Shown here piece after piece: positions 15,684 through 22,808 of a DNA stretch of 24,405 bases. Position 1 is the stretch's first letter; each line of letters starts with the position of its first letter. The notes under the pieces were generated by a model. That model saw nothing but the letters and a program-made list of their open reading frames with translations. It did not search any database and was not told where the DNA came from. A program made the position numbers and the translations under genes. This DNA comes from an uncultured Faecalibacterium sp. (GTDB lineage: Bacteria > Bacillota > Clostridia > Oscillospirales > Ruminococcaceae), in the NCBI GenBank assembly GCA_934539245.1, contig CAKTCK010000027.1, positions 1-24,405 of the forward strand, read 5' to 3'.

Positions 15684-16568
15684 ATGCGTTTTGTCACCTG
15701 CCGCCTGCCGGACGGCATGGAGGACCCTGCCATCCTCTCGCAGGACGGCACACAGGTCTGGCCGCTGAGCTGGCTGGGGCTCTCCTACGAGACCCTGTCC
15801 GACGCTATCCCCTTCCTCACCCCGCAGGTGCGGTTCGGTTTGCAGCTGGCCATCAGCGGCATCCCGGCGCTGCCGGTGGAAGCCGTCACCCTGCAAAGCC
15901 CCATCCCCTGCCCTGCGCAGGACGTGGTCTGTCTGGGCATCAACTACATGGCGCACTCGGACGAGGCCGAAAAGTATTCTGCGGACGCCTTTTCCACCCA
16001 GCATCAGGACGCCATCTACTTCTCCAAGCGGGTCAGCCGTGCGGTGCCGGACGGCGGCTTCATCGAGGCGCACACCGACCTTGTGCAGAAGCTGGACTAC
16101 GAGTGTGAGTTGGCCGTGGTGCTGGGCAAGGACGCCAAGGACGTGCCCGCCGGGCAGACCAAGGACTATGTGTTCGGCTACACCATCCTGAACGACGTCT
16201 CCGCCCGGGACGTGCAGACCGCCCACAAGCAGTGGTACTTCGGCAAAAGTCTGGACGGCTTTACCCCCATGGGGCCCTGCATCGTCACTGCCGATGAATT
16301 TGACACCTACCCGCCCGCGCTGCCCATCCGCAGCCGGGTAAACGGAGAATTGCGGCAGGATTCCAACACCAAGCTGCAAATTTTTGATATCGACCATGTC
16401 ATCCACGAGCTTTCGCAGGGCATGACCCTGAAAGCCGGTACCATCATCGCCACCGGCACCCCCGCCGGGGTGGGCATGGGCATGGACCCGCCGCAATTCC
16501 TGCACCCGGGCGACACCGTGCAGTGCGAGATCGAGGGAATTGGCACGCTGACCAACACTGTGCGCTGA
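15684..16568 (+). CDS. Fumarylacetoacetate hydrolase family protein
   Basis: A 294-residue protein. An N-terminal domain (to about 70) precedes the FAH core. Core marks are CLGINYMAHSDEA, the metal-binding acidic residues in DYECELAVVLGKDAKDV, NDVSARDVQ, and the C-terminal GTIIATGTPAGVG. Family members hydrolyse or decarboxylate keto acids in aromatic breakdown, or act as oxaloacetate decarboxylases or tautomerases; no aromatic pathway genes sit nearby, so a general role is likelier. GAGGAGGGG precedes ATG 15684. It is paired with the DJ-1-type gene upstream. Confidence 0.92.
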   Translation: MRFVTCRLPDGMEDPAILSQDGTQVWPLSWLGLSYETLSDAIPFLTPQVRFGLQLAISGIPALPVEAVTLQSPIPCPAQDVVCLGINYMAHSDEAEKYSADAFSTQHQDAIYFSKRVSRAVPDGGFIEAHTDLVQKLDYECELAVVLGKDAKDVPAGQTKDYVFGYTILNDVSARDVQTAHKQWYFGKSLDGFTPMGPCIVTADEFDTYPPALPIRSRVNGELRQDSNTKLQIFDIDHVIHELSQGMTLKAGTIIATGTPAGVGMGMDPPQFLHPGDTVQCEIEGIGTLTNTVR

Positions 16569-16658
16569 ATCTCCTTGTGGAACTGCCCAAAATTTTACAT
16601 GGATTTCAGTCCGATTGCACGAAATGCCGTCGCGGTACTGCTCTTTTGCGGAAAAATA

Positions 16659-16667
16659 TGGTATACT
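16659..16667 (+). promoter_or_regulatory. Extended -10 promoter of the glucokinase gene
   Basis: TGGTATACT is an extended -10 (TGn plus TATACT at 16662-16667) without a convincing -35. A small hairpin, ATGCGG with CCGCAT (16686-16702), lies between it and the ribosome site. Confidence 0.5.
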
Positions 16668-16718
16668 ATGGAATACTGATAAAAAATGCGGCGCATCCGC
16701 ATCAAAGGGGTAAATGAC

Positions 16719-17669
16719 ATGAAGGAATACGCATTTGGCATCGATCTTGGCGGCACCACTGCCAAGGTCGGCCTGTTCACCACCAGCGGCAAGCTGCTGG
16801 AAAAGTGGGAGGTAAGCACCGATACTTCCAATAACGGTGCTCACATTCTGGAAAATCTGGCTGCTGCCGTGCAGCAGAAGATGCAGGAAAAGGGTCTGTC
16901 CGCAGACGAAGTCGAGGGTGTCGGTCTGGGCGTGCCCGGCCCGGTGCTGGATTCCAGCATCGTGCCTATCGTGTGTGCAAACCTTGGCGGCTGGGGCAAC
17001 CGCAACGTCTCCATTGAGCTCAGCGAGCTGCTGGGCGGCATCCGGGTGCTGGTGGGCAACGACGCCAACGTGGCTGCTCTGGGCGAGATCTGGATGGGCA
17101 CGGCACAGGGCTGCCGCAGCGCCGTCATGGTCACGCTGGGTACCGGCGTGGGCGGCGGTGTCATCGTGAACGGCAAGGTCATCGACGGTGCGCACGGTGC
17201 CGGCGGCGAGATCGGCCACATCACCGTCAACTCCCACGAGACTGCCGTCTGCGGCTGCGGCAAGCGCGGCTGCCTGGAGCAGTATTCCAGCGCCACCGGC
17301 GTTGTGCGCTGCATGAAAAAGCTGCTGGACGAGAACCCGGACACCGCCTGCACCCTGCGCGGCAAGGACTTTGAAGCCAAGGACGTGTTTGACGCTGCCC
17401 GCGCCGGGGACGCACTGGCCGCCCGCGAGGTGGACGAAATGGCTTCTACGCTGGGCATGGCACTTGCCAACATTGCCGCCACCACCGACCCCGAGATGTT
17501 CATGATCGGCGGCGGCGTGGCCCGCGCCGGAGAGGTCCTGTTCAATCCGCTGGTGCGCCACTACAAGGAGTACGCTTTCCAGTCCTGCAAGGAGACCCCC
17601 ATCAAGGCTGCCAGCCTTGGCAACGATGCCGGCATCTACGGCGCCGTGCGCCTGATCGTGGGCGCCTGA
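16719..17669 (+). CDS. ROK-family glucokinase
   Basis: A 316-residue ATP-dependent sugar kinase. The ATP phosphate-1 motif FGIDLGGTTAKVGLF is at residues 6-20. NDANVAALGE holds the catalytic aspartate. GTGVGGGVI and GGEIGH follow, then the ROK zinc signature CGCGKRGCLE. Length and the early GIDLGGT match ROK glucokinases rather than ROK repressors, which carry an N-terminal helix-turn-helix absent here. The most likely substrate is glucose, feeding glycolysis. ATG 16719 with AAAGGGG upstream is preferred over a start at 16686. It stands alone, with a strong terminator after it. Confidence 0.95.
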   Translation: MKEYAFGIDLGGTTAKVGLFTTSGKLLEKWEVSTDTSNNGAHILENLAAAVQQKMQEKGLSADEVEGVGLGVPGPVLDSSIVPIVCANLGGWGNRNVSIELSELLGGIRVLVGNDANVAALGEIWMGTAQGCRSAVMVTLGTGVGGGVIVNGKVIDGAHGAGGEIGHITVNSHETAVCGCGKRGCLEQYSSATGVVRCMKKLLDENPDTACTLRGKDFEAKDVFDAARAGDALAAREVDEMASTLGMALANIAATTDPEMFMIGGGVARAGEVLFNPLVRHYKEYAFQSCKETPIKAASLGNDAGIYGAVRLIVGA

Positions 17670-17691
17670 TCAGGGAATACCGACAACTTTT

Positions 17692-17730
17692 AAACCAGCC
17701 AAGCCCGCGGGCTTGGCTGGTTTTGTTTTT
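17692..17730 (+). terminator. Terminator after the glucokinase gene
   Basis: A perfect palindrome with 16-base arms (17692-17707 and 17708-17723) forms a strong hairpin with a GCGG tip, followed by a T-rich run. Confidence 0.92.
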
Positions 17731-17799
17731 GTGTGGAAGCAAAACTAGTCTGATTCTCCAAAAGCGTTGCCTATCAGCGCAAAAAAGCAACCACCGTCT

Positions 17800-17828
17800 T
17801 GTTTATTTTGTGCATTTATGCTAAAATG
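17800..17828 (+). promoter_or_regulatory. Promoter of the small cationic-peptide gene
   Basis: TTGTTT (17800-17805), 17-base spacer, TAAAAT (17823-17828) with an upstream TGC making an extended -10. It implies a leader of about 95 bases containing the hairpin TTCGGC/GCCGAA (17885-17899). Confidence 0.65.
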
Positions 17829-17931
17829 ACGTACGGATAGTTGATTTTTATAGAATGGTATTACTTTTTCTGATGCTGTAAAAATTCGGCTGAGCCGAAA
17901 AAATAAGGACGCAACAAAAGGAGAACACGCC

Positions 17932-18021
17932 ATGAAAAAACTTTTTGCCATGACGGCGGCAGTGCTGCTGCTCCGCAAGCTGGTGCGTAAGCTCCGGCGC
18001 AGAAGAAAGGTTCTGGATTAA
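17932..18021 (+). CDS. 29-residue hydrophobic/cationic small protein
   Basis: A short ORF with a complete set of gene signals: promoter at 17800, AAAAGGAG about seven bases before ATG, TAA stop, then a strong terminator. The product is MKKLFAMTAAVLLLRKLVRK followed by LRRRRKVLD. Residues 4-14 are hydrophobic; the C-terminal half carries about nine basic residues. That fits a small membrane-associated or membrane-active peptide, but the hydrophobic part is too short for a standard single membrane span. I recognise no family. It could be a regulatory small protein, a toxin-like peptide or an antimicrobial-like peptide; none is shown. Confidence 0.65.
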   Translation: MKKLFAMTAAVLLLRKLVRKLRRRRKVLD

Positions 18022-18043
18022 GCTGGAATATGATTTGAAATAG

Positions 18044-18086
18044 CGCAATGCCGGGCAGCCTGCGGGCTGTCCGGCATTGCGTTTTT
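18044..18086 (+). terminator. Terminator after the small-protein gene, repeated palindrome
   Basis: A 17-pair stem (18044-18060 with 18065-18081, one G-T pair) with a TGCG tip and five T. Nearly the same palindrome occurs in the other orientation at 24227-24260, so it belongs to a repeated terminator-type sequence of this genome. Confidence 0.9.
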
Positions 18087-18100
18087 ACGGGGAAGGATAA

Positions 18101-18139
18101 AAAATAGCGGAGCGCCCGTGCAGGGTGCTCCGCTATTTT
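18101..18139 (-). terminator. Terminator of the cyclophilin gene
   Basis: A thirteen-pair stem AAAATAGCGGAGC (18101-18113) with its complement (18127-18139). The AT-rich arm supplies the T-run in both directions, so it may act for both strands. Confidence 0.85.
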
Positions 18140-18157
18140 GAAATGCAAAAGCTTATT

Positions 18158-18634
18158 TTAGCCCTCGATGAGTTCCACGGTCTTCATCTTGACCGGGGTG
18201 GTGGGCTTGTCGTTCCAGTCGGTGCGGACAGCTGCGATCTTATCCACAACATCCATGCCGGCAACTACCTTGCCGAAGGCGGCGTACTGACCGTCCAGAT
18301 GGGGGGCATCCTTGTGCATGATGAAGAACTGGCTGCCTGCGCTGTTGGGGTTCATGCTGCGGGCCATGCTGATCACACCGCGGGTGTGCTTGAGGGGGTT
18401 GTTGACGCCGTTAGCGGCAAACTCGCCCTTGATGTTCCAGCCCGGGCCGCCGGTGCCGGTGCCCAGCGGGCAGCCGCCCTGGATCATAAAGCCGGGGATG
18501 ACACGGTGGAAGGTCAGGCCGTTGTAAAAGCCTTCCTTGACCAGCTTTTTGAAATTCTCACAGGTGATGGGGGCAACTTCCTCGTTCAGCTCGATGTCGA
18601 TGATGCCGCCGTCTTCCATAGTAATGCGAACCAT
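18158..18634 (-). CDS. Cyclophilin-type peptidyl-prolyl isomerase
   Basis: A 158-residue cytosolic cyclophilin. Catalytic and binding segments are visible: FHRVIPGFMIQGG (about 52-64) with the active arginine, GVISMARS, GSQFFIM and the HLDGQYAAFGKV region. No signal peptide or lipobox is present. ATG 18634 is the first codon of the recognisable domain, though AAAGGAG lies about 12 bases upstream, slightly long. A longer frame to 18754 runs through the promoter repeat and is not used. The promoter is the 55-bp repeat at 18709-18763, leaving a leader of about 70 bases. Confidence 0.95.
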   Translation of the reverse strand: MVRITMEDGGIIDIELNEEVAPITCENFKKLVKEGFYNGLTFHRVIPGFMIQGGCPLGTGTGGPGWNIKGEFAANGVNNPLKHTRGVISMARSMNPNSAGSQFFIMHKDAPHLDGQYAAFGKVVAGMDVVDKIAAVRTDWNDKPTTPVKMKTVELIEG

Positions 18635-18708
18635 AACGCTACAATACTCCTTTTGTGTTGACCCCGCAGCGGGGGTGGGTGGGGCAGAAATGCCTGCCCG
18701 GATATCCC

Positions 18709-18763
18709 TTATAGTATACCATAGGTTTTGCCCGTTGCAACGATGCAGATGCAACGTTTTTGT
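18709..18763 (-). repeat. 55-bp direct repeat, copy A (cyclophilin promoter)
   Basis: Identical over 55 bases to 19896-19950. On the minus strand it holds TTGCAA, a 16-base spacer and TATACT with an extended TGG (-10 at 18713-18718), so it works as the promoter of the cyclophilin gene. CGTTGCA occurs twice inside it, 14 bases apart, and could be an operator. Confidence 0.95.
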
Positions 18764-18799
18764 AAAAAATCGACTAAGAAGCCTTTGCTGGAAGCTGGC

Positions 18800-19879
18800 T
18801 TACTCCATTTTTATCCGCATTGTGATGAGCTGGCCGTCCTGCATGGTGCCGTCCGAGCGGTAATACCGCCATTCGGTCGAACCGTCCGACAGCAGATATT
18901 CGACGGCAAACACCTGCCCGGCCTCGATTCGGATGGGGTAATTGTCAGACGGCAGGAACTCCTGCGTTTTCGGTAGATCCTTGAAGTCCTCGTATGCGTC
19001 CTCGAGCCGCCAGAACTTCCGTGACTTGTAGTCGGTGAACGCGGAGATATCCTGTTCGCCATAATAGAAGGCTGTGTAGGTTTTGCCGCTGACTTCCAGC
19101 GTGTCGATCCGCTGCGGTTCCTGCGTCAGGTCTGTGGTGTGAAGCTTTTCCCCGTAGCTCTCCTTCAGCTGCTTTGCCATATAATACGCGGCAAGTGTCT
19201 GATCCGGATTTGTGACATGTGCATTCCCGTAGATCCCCATGATATCGGTGCGGTGAGTCTCTTCCAGTTCCTGATAGCTGCGCTGGAAATTCTCCACCAT
19301 CCGATCTTCCCGGTACTGTTCAGCCGCCTCTTCATTGGTTTGACAAATCCGTGCGTATCGCTTTCCCTGCTGAATATTCAGCAGGGCACGTTGATACTCC
19401 TCGGTGTCCATCTGCCCGGTGGATTTCAGATATTTCAGATACCGAGGGCCGGTACTATGCCAGGTATGGCCGACATCGGTGCCGTGGAACACGGTCTTTG
19501 GGTAGTTCTCCTTGATCTGCTTCAGAAAATTTTTAACGACCTCGGTGCCGGCTGCTGTGCCTTCCCAGTCCTTGATCTGCTGCTCCAGCAGTTCGTCTTC
19601 GTCTGCCTGCATCCACAGATTGAGGAACTGTGCATCTGCATACGAGTATTCCACAAACAGATCCCGCATTCCCTTTTTATAATATTCACCCCAGATCTCC
19701 AACTCTCGGTTCAGGATCCGCTGTTCGCCGTGCCGCTCTCCGTAGAGGTAGATTTCGTCCGTGGAGTTGCTCGTATTATTCACATTGTTCCAGAGCAGCC
19801 CCAGCAGTGCCAAAATCAGTACCAGAATCAGTACGGGGACGGCATATTTCCAACGTCCGGCCTTTTTTCCTGTTTTCAT
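18800..19879 (-). CDS. Second membrane-anchored EreA/ChaN/TIKI-superfamily protein
   Basis: A 359-residue protein with a basic start and one membrane segment (about 12-30), most of it probably outside. It shares with the protein at 3955-5157 the ordered motifs GERH (47-50), LFVEYSYA (E77), GTD (133-135), REDRMVENF (190-198) and GIYGNAH (215-221), the pattern of the EreA/ChaN/TIKI/TraB superfamily. Overall similarity between the two is low outside these motifs. After about residue 240 a beta-rich C-terminal part contains many aromatic residues (YTAFYYGEQD, EWRYYRSDG), not seen in the first copy. AAGGAG eight bases before ATG 19879 fixes the start. The gene with its promoter is bracketed by perfect 55-bp direct repeats. 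The reaction is unknown. Confidence 0.78.
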   Translation of the reverse strand: MKTGKKAGRWKYAVPVLILVLILALLGLLWNNVNNTSNSTDEIYLYGERHGEQRILNRELEIWGEYYKKGMRDLFVEYSYADAQFLNLWMQADEDELLEQQIKDWEGTAAGTEVVKNFLKQIKENYPKTVFHGTDVGHTWHSTGPRYLKYLKSTGQMDTEEYQRALLNIQQGKRYARICQTNEEAAEQYREDRMVENFQRSYQELEETHRTDIMGIYGNAHVTNPDQTLAAYYMAKQLKESYGEKLHTTDLTQEPQRIDTLEVSGKTYTAFYYGEQDISAFTDYKSRKFWRLEDAYEDFKDLPKTQEFLPSDNYPIRIEAGQVFAVEYLLSDGSTEWRYYRSDGTMQDGQLITMRIKME

Positions 19880-19895
19880 TGTAATTTCTCCTTCA

Positions 19896-19950
19896 TTATA
19901 GTATACCATAGGTTTTGCCCGTTGCAACGATGCAGATGCAACGTTTTTGT
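19896..19950 (-). repeat. 55-bp direct repeat, copy B (promoter of the TIKI-type gene)
   Basis: Perfect copy of 18709-18763, 1187 bases away in the same orientation. Its -10 TATACT (19900-19905 on the complement) lies just before the ribosome site of the gene at 18800-19879, leaving a leader of only about 15 bases. Flanking bases differ from those of copy A on both sides. Confidence 0.95.
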
Positions 19951-19986
19951 GAATTATCTGCCAAAATAGGCTAAAAATGCGCGCCG

Positions 19987-20040
19987 CAACCGGAGTTTAC
20001 GCTCTGGTTGGTGGACGCAACCGGCATTTTCTGCTACAAT
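19987..20040 (+). promoter_or_regulatory. Promoter and inverted repeat before the membrane XRE gene
   Basis: TACAAT (20035-20040) with an upstream TGC forms an extended -10; TGGACG at 20012-20017 is a weak -35. Just upstream, CAACCGGAG (19987-19995) pairs with CTCTGGTTG (20002-20010, one G-T pair) around TTTACG. CGCAACCGG occurs twice, 31 bases apart. These are candidate operators for the regulator encoded downstream. Confidence 0.5.
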
Positions 20041-20087
20041 CAGGCCACAGAAAAACCAAAATCGACGCCGCAAAGGAGGAACCCGCT

Positions 20088-20567
20088 ATGATGAACCTGC
20101 TGAACCGAACTGCTGTTGCCCTGCTTAAGGTCATAGAAGTAGAAACGCAGGAAGCGACCAAGGAACAGGTGGATGCCTGGCTTCGCAGAGTTTTGCTGCT
20201 GGAAAAGTTCTACCGCTATACCAATATCCTGTTCCGGATCCTGATCCCGGTCGCCATCGTGGCGGCGATCTATCTGCTCTGGCGCATTGCCCGTAATCTG
20301 GAAAAGCCGCCCAAAGTGACGGAAGAAGTCAAGATCGTGCGCAAGTCGCTTTCCGAGATGCTTAAAGAAAACCGCACCCGCTGCAAGATGACGCAGGAGT
20401 TTGTGGCCGAGAGCATCGGCGTGAGCCGGCAGGCGGTGTCCAAGTGGGAGAACGGCACCTCGGAGCCGAACACCTCCAACCTGATGGCGCTGGCAAGGCT
20501 GTACGGCATCCCGGCGGAGGATCTGCTCAAGGGCGTGGAAAGCGCGCTGGAAGCACAGGAAAAATAA
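20088..20567 (+). CDS. Membrane-anchored XRE-family regulator
   Basis: A 159-residue protein of reversed layout: an N-terminal helical part (1-40), one membrane segment ILFRILIPVAIVAAIYLLW (about 47-65), and a C-terminal XRE helix-turn-helix (about 88-150) with KMTQEFVAESIGVSRQAVSK and WENGTSEPNTSNLMALARLY. More often the DNA-binding domain comes first and membrane helices follow. The product is probably a membrane-tethered regulator with the DNA-binding part inside the cell. ATG 20088 is chosen because AAAGGAGGA lies seven bases upstream; a second ATG follows at once. Its stop abuts the stop of the convergent gene with no gap and no terminator. Confidence 0.85.
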   Translation: MMNLLNRTAVALLKVIEVETQEATKEQVDAWLRRVLLLEKFYRYTNILFRILIPVAIVAAIYLLWRIARNLEKPPKVTEEVKIVRKSLSEMLKENRTRCKMTQEFVAESIGVSRQAVSKWENGTSEPNTSNLMALARLYGIPAEDLLKGVESALEAQEK

Positions 20568-21365
20568 TTATAACTCCCCCTGCATCTCCACCATATCCGC
20601 CCAGAAGCGCTTGGGGCAATGGGTCATGCGGCCTTTTTCGTTGTGGCGCGCCTGAATTTCCAGCGTTTTGTAAAACTGCGTCCACAGCGCCTGAAACTGC
20701 TGCTCCCGCGCACTGGGCGGCGGCAGCTCCAAAGGCGCTGCCAGCTCCAGCAGCTGGGTCTTATGCCCCTCGTGCAGCAGCACCGCCTGATGGACGGCAT
20801 CATAGATCATGAAATCCTCCTCCGGGAAGCGTCCGCAGAAGTGCGGGCGCAGCAGGGGGAGGATATAATTTTTGGGGTGGATGACCGCGCCCAGCATCCC
20901 GTCGTGCTCCTCGAACCGCACAAAGCCCTGAAACTTGTCTACCTCCCAGTCCAGACTTTTTTTCATGGCGTAGAGGGGCGCGACCACCGGATGCCCCTCC
21001 CGTTTGACCGTGCTCGGACCCAGTGCAAAGGCCAGATGCAGAAAGCGGAGCAAAAGCAGCTCCTTGTCCTCTTGCCCGGAGAGAAAATCCCGGCTGACAA
21101 GGTACTCGGTCTCTGCGCCCAGCTTTTTGCCAAAGCTAGCAAATACCCGCCGGGCAACGGCAGGATCGGTGGCAATGTCCTTGACCGGGTAGAGGGTGGC
21201 AGTTTCCCGCTGAGGCGTCCACACCGCAAAGGGAAGCTCATGCTGCGCAAAGCTTTCGTACACGCAGCACAGAAAGCCCTCAAAGCTGCCGTCGTACAGG
21301 TAGACCACATCGGCATCGTGCAGCTTGCGCGCCCCCTTGGGACTTACAGTGCCTTGGCAAGACAT
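20568..21365 (-). CDS. DUF4130 (TIGR03915-type) protein, radical-SAM-linked, putative DNA repair
   Basis: A 265-residue protein matching what I know of the TIGR03915/DUF4130 family, which is consistently encoded next to the radical SAM protein that also occurs here. Visible family-like features are the start VVYLYDGSFEGFLCCVYESF, a middle FGKKLGAE segment, and the C-terminal RHNEKGRMTHCPKRFWADM. In some bacteria this domain is fused to a uracil-DNA-glycosylase-like domain; none is present here. Function is unproven; DNA repair or base modification is inferred from the partner. ATG 21365 (GGGAGGAGG upstream) overlaps the radical SAM gene by 22 bases; the longer frame beyond it is a shadow. Confidence 0.85.
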   Translation of the reverse strand: MSCQGTVSPKGARKLHDADVVYLYDGSFEGFLCCVYESFAQHELPFAVWTPQRETATLYPVKDIATDPAVARRVFASFGKKLGAETEYLVSRDFLSGQEDKELLLLRFLHLAFALGPSTVKREGHPVVAPLYAMKKSLDWEVDKFQGFVRFEEHDGMLGAVIHPKNYILPLLRPHFCGRFPEEDFMIYDAVHQAVLLHEGHKTQLLELAAPLELPPPSAREQQFQALWTQFYKTLEIQARHNEKGRMTHCPKRFWADMVEMQGEL

Positions 21366-22702
21366 TGCACCGCCTCCTCCCGTACCATGCGGACAGCCGC
21401 CCGGGGCGGCACGCCCTGCCCGATGAGGTTGTCCACGGCAGGCGGGCTGAACAGGCTCAGCTGCTCGCAGCTGCCGCTGAATACGTTGGGGTCGATGAGC
21501 GCCCGGGTAATGCGCTCCCGCCCGGCGGTGCCGCGCCCCGGGTGCGCCCCGGCAAAGCCCCGGCAGGTGATGAAGTACTGCGCCCGCTTGAGCACCACGC
21601 CCATGCGTTTCAACTCGTCCAGCCCCAGCGCCGCCTGCTTGCGGGCACGCCAGATGCGCCGGGCACTTTTTGGGCCGATGCCCGGCACCCGCAGCAGCAT
21701 CTCGAAGGGAGCGCGGTTCACGTCCACCGGGAACAACCCGTAGTGCTGCACCGCCCAGTTGCATTTGGGGTCCAGATAGGGGTTGAAGTTGGGGTTGTCC
21801 TTATCTAAAATCTCATCCGCCTCGAACTGGTAGAACCGCAGCAGCCAGTCTGCCTGATACAGCCGGTGCTCCCGCAGAAGGGGCGGCTTTGTGTCCAGCG
21901 CGGGCAGGCGGGTGTCCTCGGCTACCGGGATGTAAGCGGAGTAGAACACCCGTTTCAGCCCGTACTTCTGGTACATCCCCTCGGTCAGCTTTAAAATGTG
22001 GTAGTCCGTCTCCGGCGAAGCGCCTACGATCATCTGGGTGCTCTGCCCGGCGGGGGCAAACTTGGGCGCGTGGCGGTAGAGGGTAAGTTCCTCTCGGCTG
22101 GCAGCGCCGGACACCGCGATCTGCTTCATAGGGCGGAAGATAGAGTGCCGCCCTTTGTCCGGGGCCAGCAGATTCAGGCTGCGCTCGCTGGGCAGCTCCA
22201 CGTTCACACTCAGACGGTCGGCCAGATACCCCAGCTGCTGCAAAAGTTCCGGGCTTGTGCCCGGGATGGCCTTGGCGTGGATGTAGCCCCCAAAGCGGTA
22301 TTCACCCCGCAGCAGCCGCAGCACCGCCAGCATCCGCTCGGTGGTGTAGTCCGGGGTGCCCAGCACCGCGCTGGACAAAAACAGCCCCTCGATGTAGTTG
22401 CGGCGGTAGAACTCCATAGTCAGTTCTGCCAGCTCCCGGGGCGCAAAGGTGGCGCGGGGGATATCGTTGGAGCGGCGGTTGACGCAGTAGCCGCAGTCGA
22501 AGGAGCAGCAGTTGGACATGAGCACCTTGAGCAGGCTGACGCAGCGGCCATCGGCGGTAAAGGCGTGGCAGCAGCCCGGGGCATAGCAGCTGCCCACCGT
22601 GCCCGGGCGTGCGGTGCGGGACGCCCCGCTGGAGGTGCAGGCAACGTCATATTTGGCGCTGTCGGCCAGAATGGTCAGCTTGTCCATCAGGGTCTGTTCC
22701 AT
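21344..22702 (-). CDS. Radical SAM protein with helix-hairpin-helix, putative DNA repair/modification
   Basis: A 452-residue protein of the TIGR03916 type. The radical SAM cluster motif CSFDCGYC (C66, C70, C73) is preceded by further cysteines (C22, C39, C44, C45, C54) that could hold a second cluster. NRRSNDIPRATF follows. Near the C-terminus a helix-hairpin-helix DNA-binding motif reads LLRVPGIGPKSARRIW (about 336-351). Family knowledge links it to the DUF4130 partner and predicts radical chemistry on DNA, by loose analogy with spore photoproduct lyase; the substrate is unknown. GGAGGT nine bases before ATG 22702 fixes the start. No convincing own promoter is seen between it and the terminator of the repressor gene. 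Confidence 0.92.
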   Translation of the reverse strand: MEQTLMDKLTILADSAKYDVACTSSGASRTARPGTVGSCYAPGCCHAFTADGRCVSLLKVLMSNCCSFDCGYCVNRRSNDIPRATFAPRELAELTMEFYRRNYIEGLFLSSAVLGTPDYTTERMLAVLRLLRGEYRFGGYIHAKAIPGTSPELLQQLGYLADRLSVNVELPSERSLNLLAPDKGRHSIFRPMKQIAVSGAASREELTLYRHAPKFAPAGQSTQMIVGASPETDYHILKLTEGMYQKYGLKRVFYSAYIPVAEDTRLPALDTKPPLLREHRLYQADWLLRFYQFEADEILDKDNPNFNPYLDPKCNWAVQHYGLFPVDVNRAPFEMLLRVPGIGPKSARRIWRARKQAALGLDELKRMGVVLKRAQYFITCRGFAGAHPGRGTAGRERITRALIDPNVFSGSCEQLSLFSPPAVDNLIGQGVPPRAAVRMVREEAVQCLAKAL

Positions 22703-22744
22703 GCAAAAAACACCTCCAAAGGGGATAAAACCGGGAAAAAGGGT

Positions 22745-22784
22745 CAAAAAATAAAGCCATGCGCAAAACAGCAGATGGCTTTAT
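22745..22784 (-). terminator. Terminator of the LexA-like repressor gene
   Basis: ATAAAGCCAT (22751-22760) pairs perfectly with ATGGCTTTAT (22775-22784) around a 14-base loop. On the minus strand the hairpin is followed by a run of T. Confidence 0.8.
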
Positions 22785-22808
22785 GAAAAATAGGGGAAAT
22801 CGTTCAGT

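Noticed and set aside
15090..17561. Very long minus-strand open frame of 823 codons
   Set aside because: It lies opposite four clear plus-strand genes, is rich in H, G, Q, V and A as antisense frames of GC-rich genes are, and shows no domain.
20568..21764. Long 398-residue minus-strand frame suggesting a larger DUF4130 protein
   Set aside because: The first 133 residues are an out-of-frame shadow of the radical SAM gene (low-complexity G/A/R-rich). The ATG at 21365 has a strong ribosome site and the family-like start.
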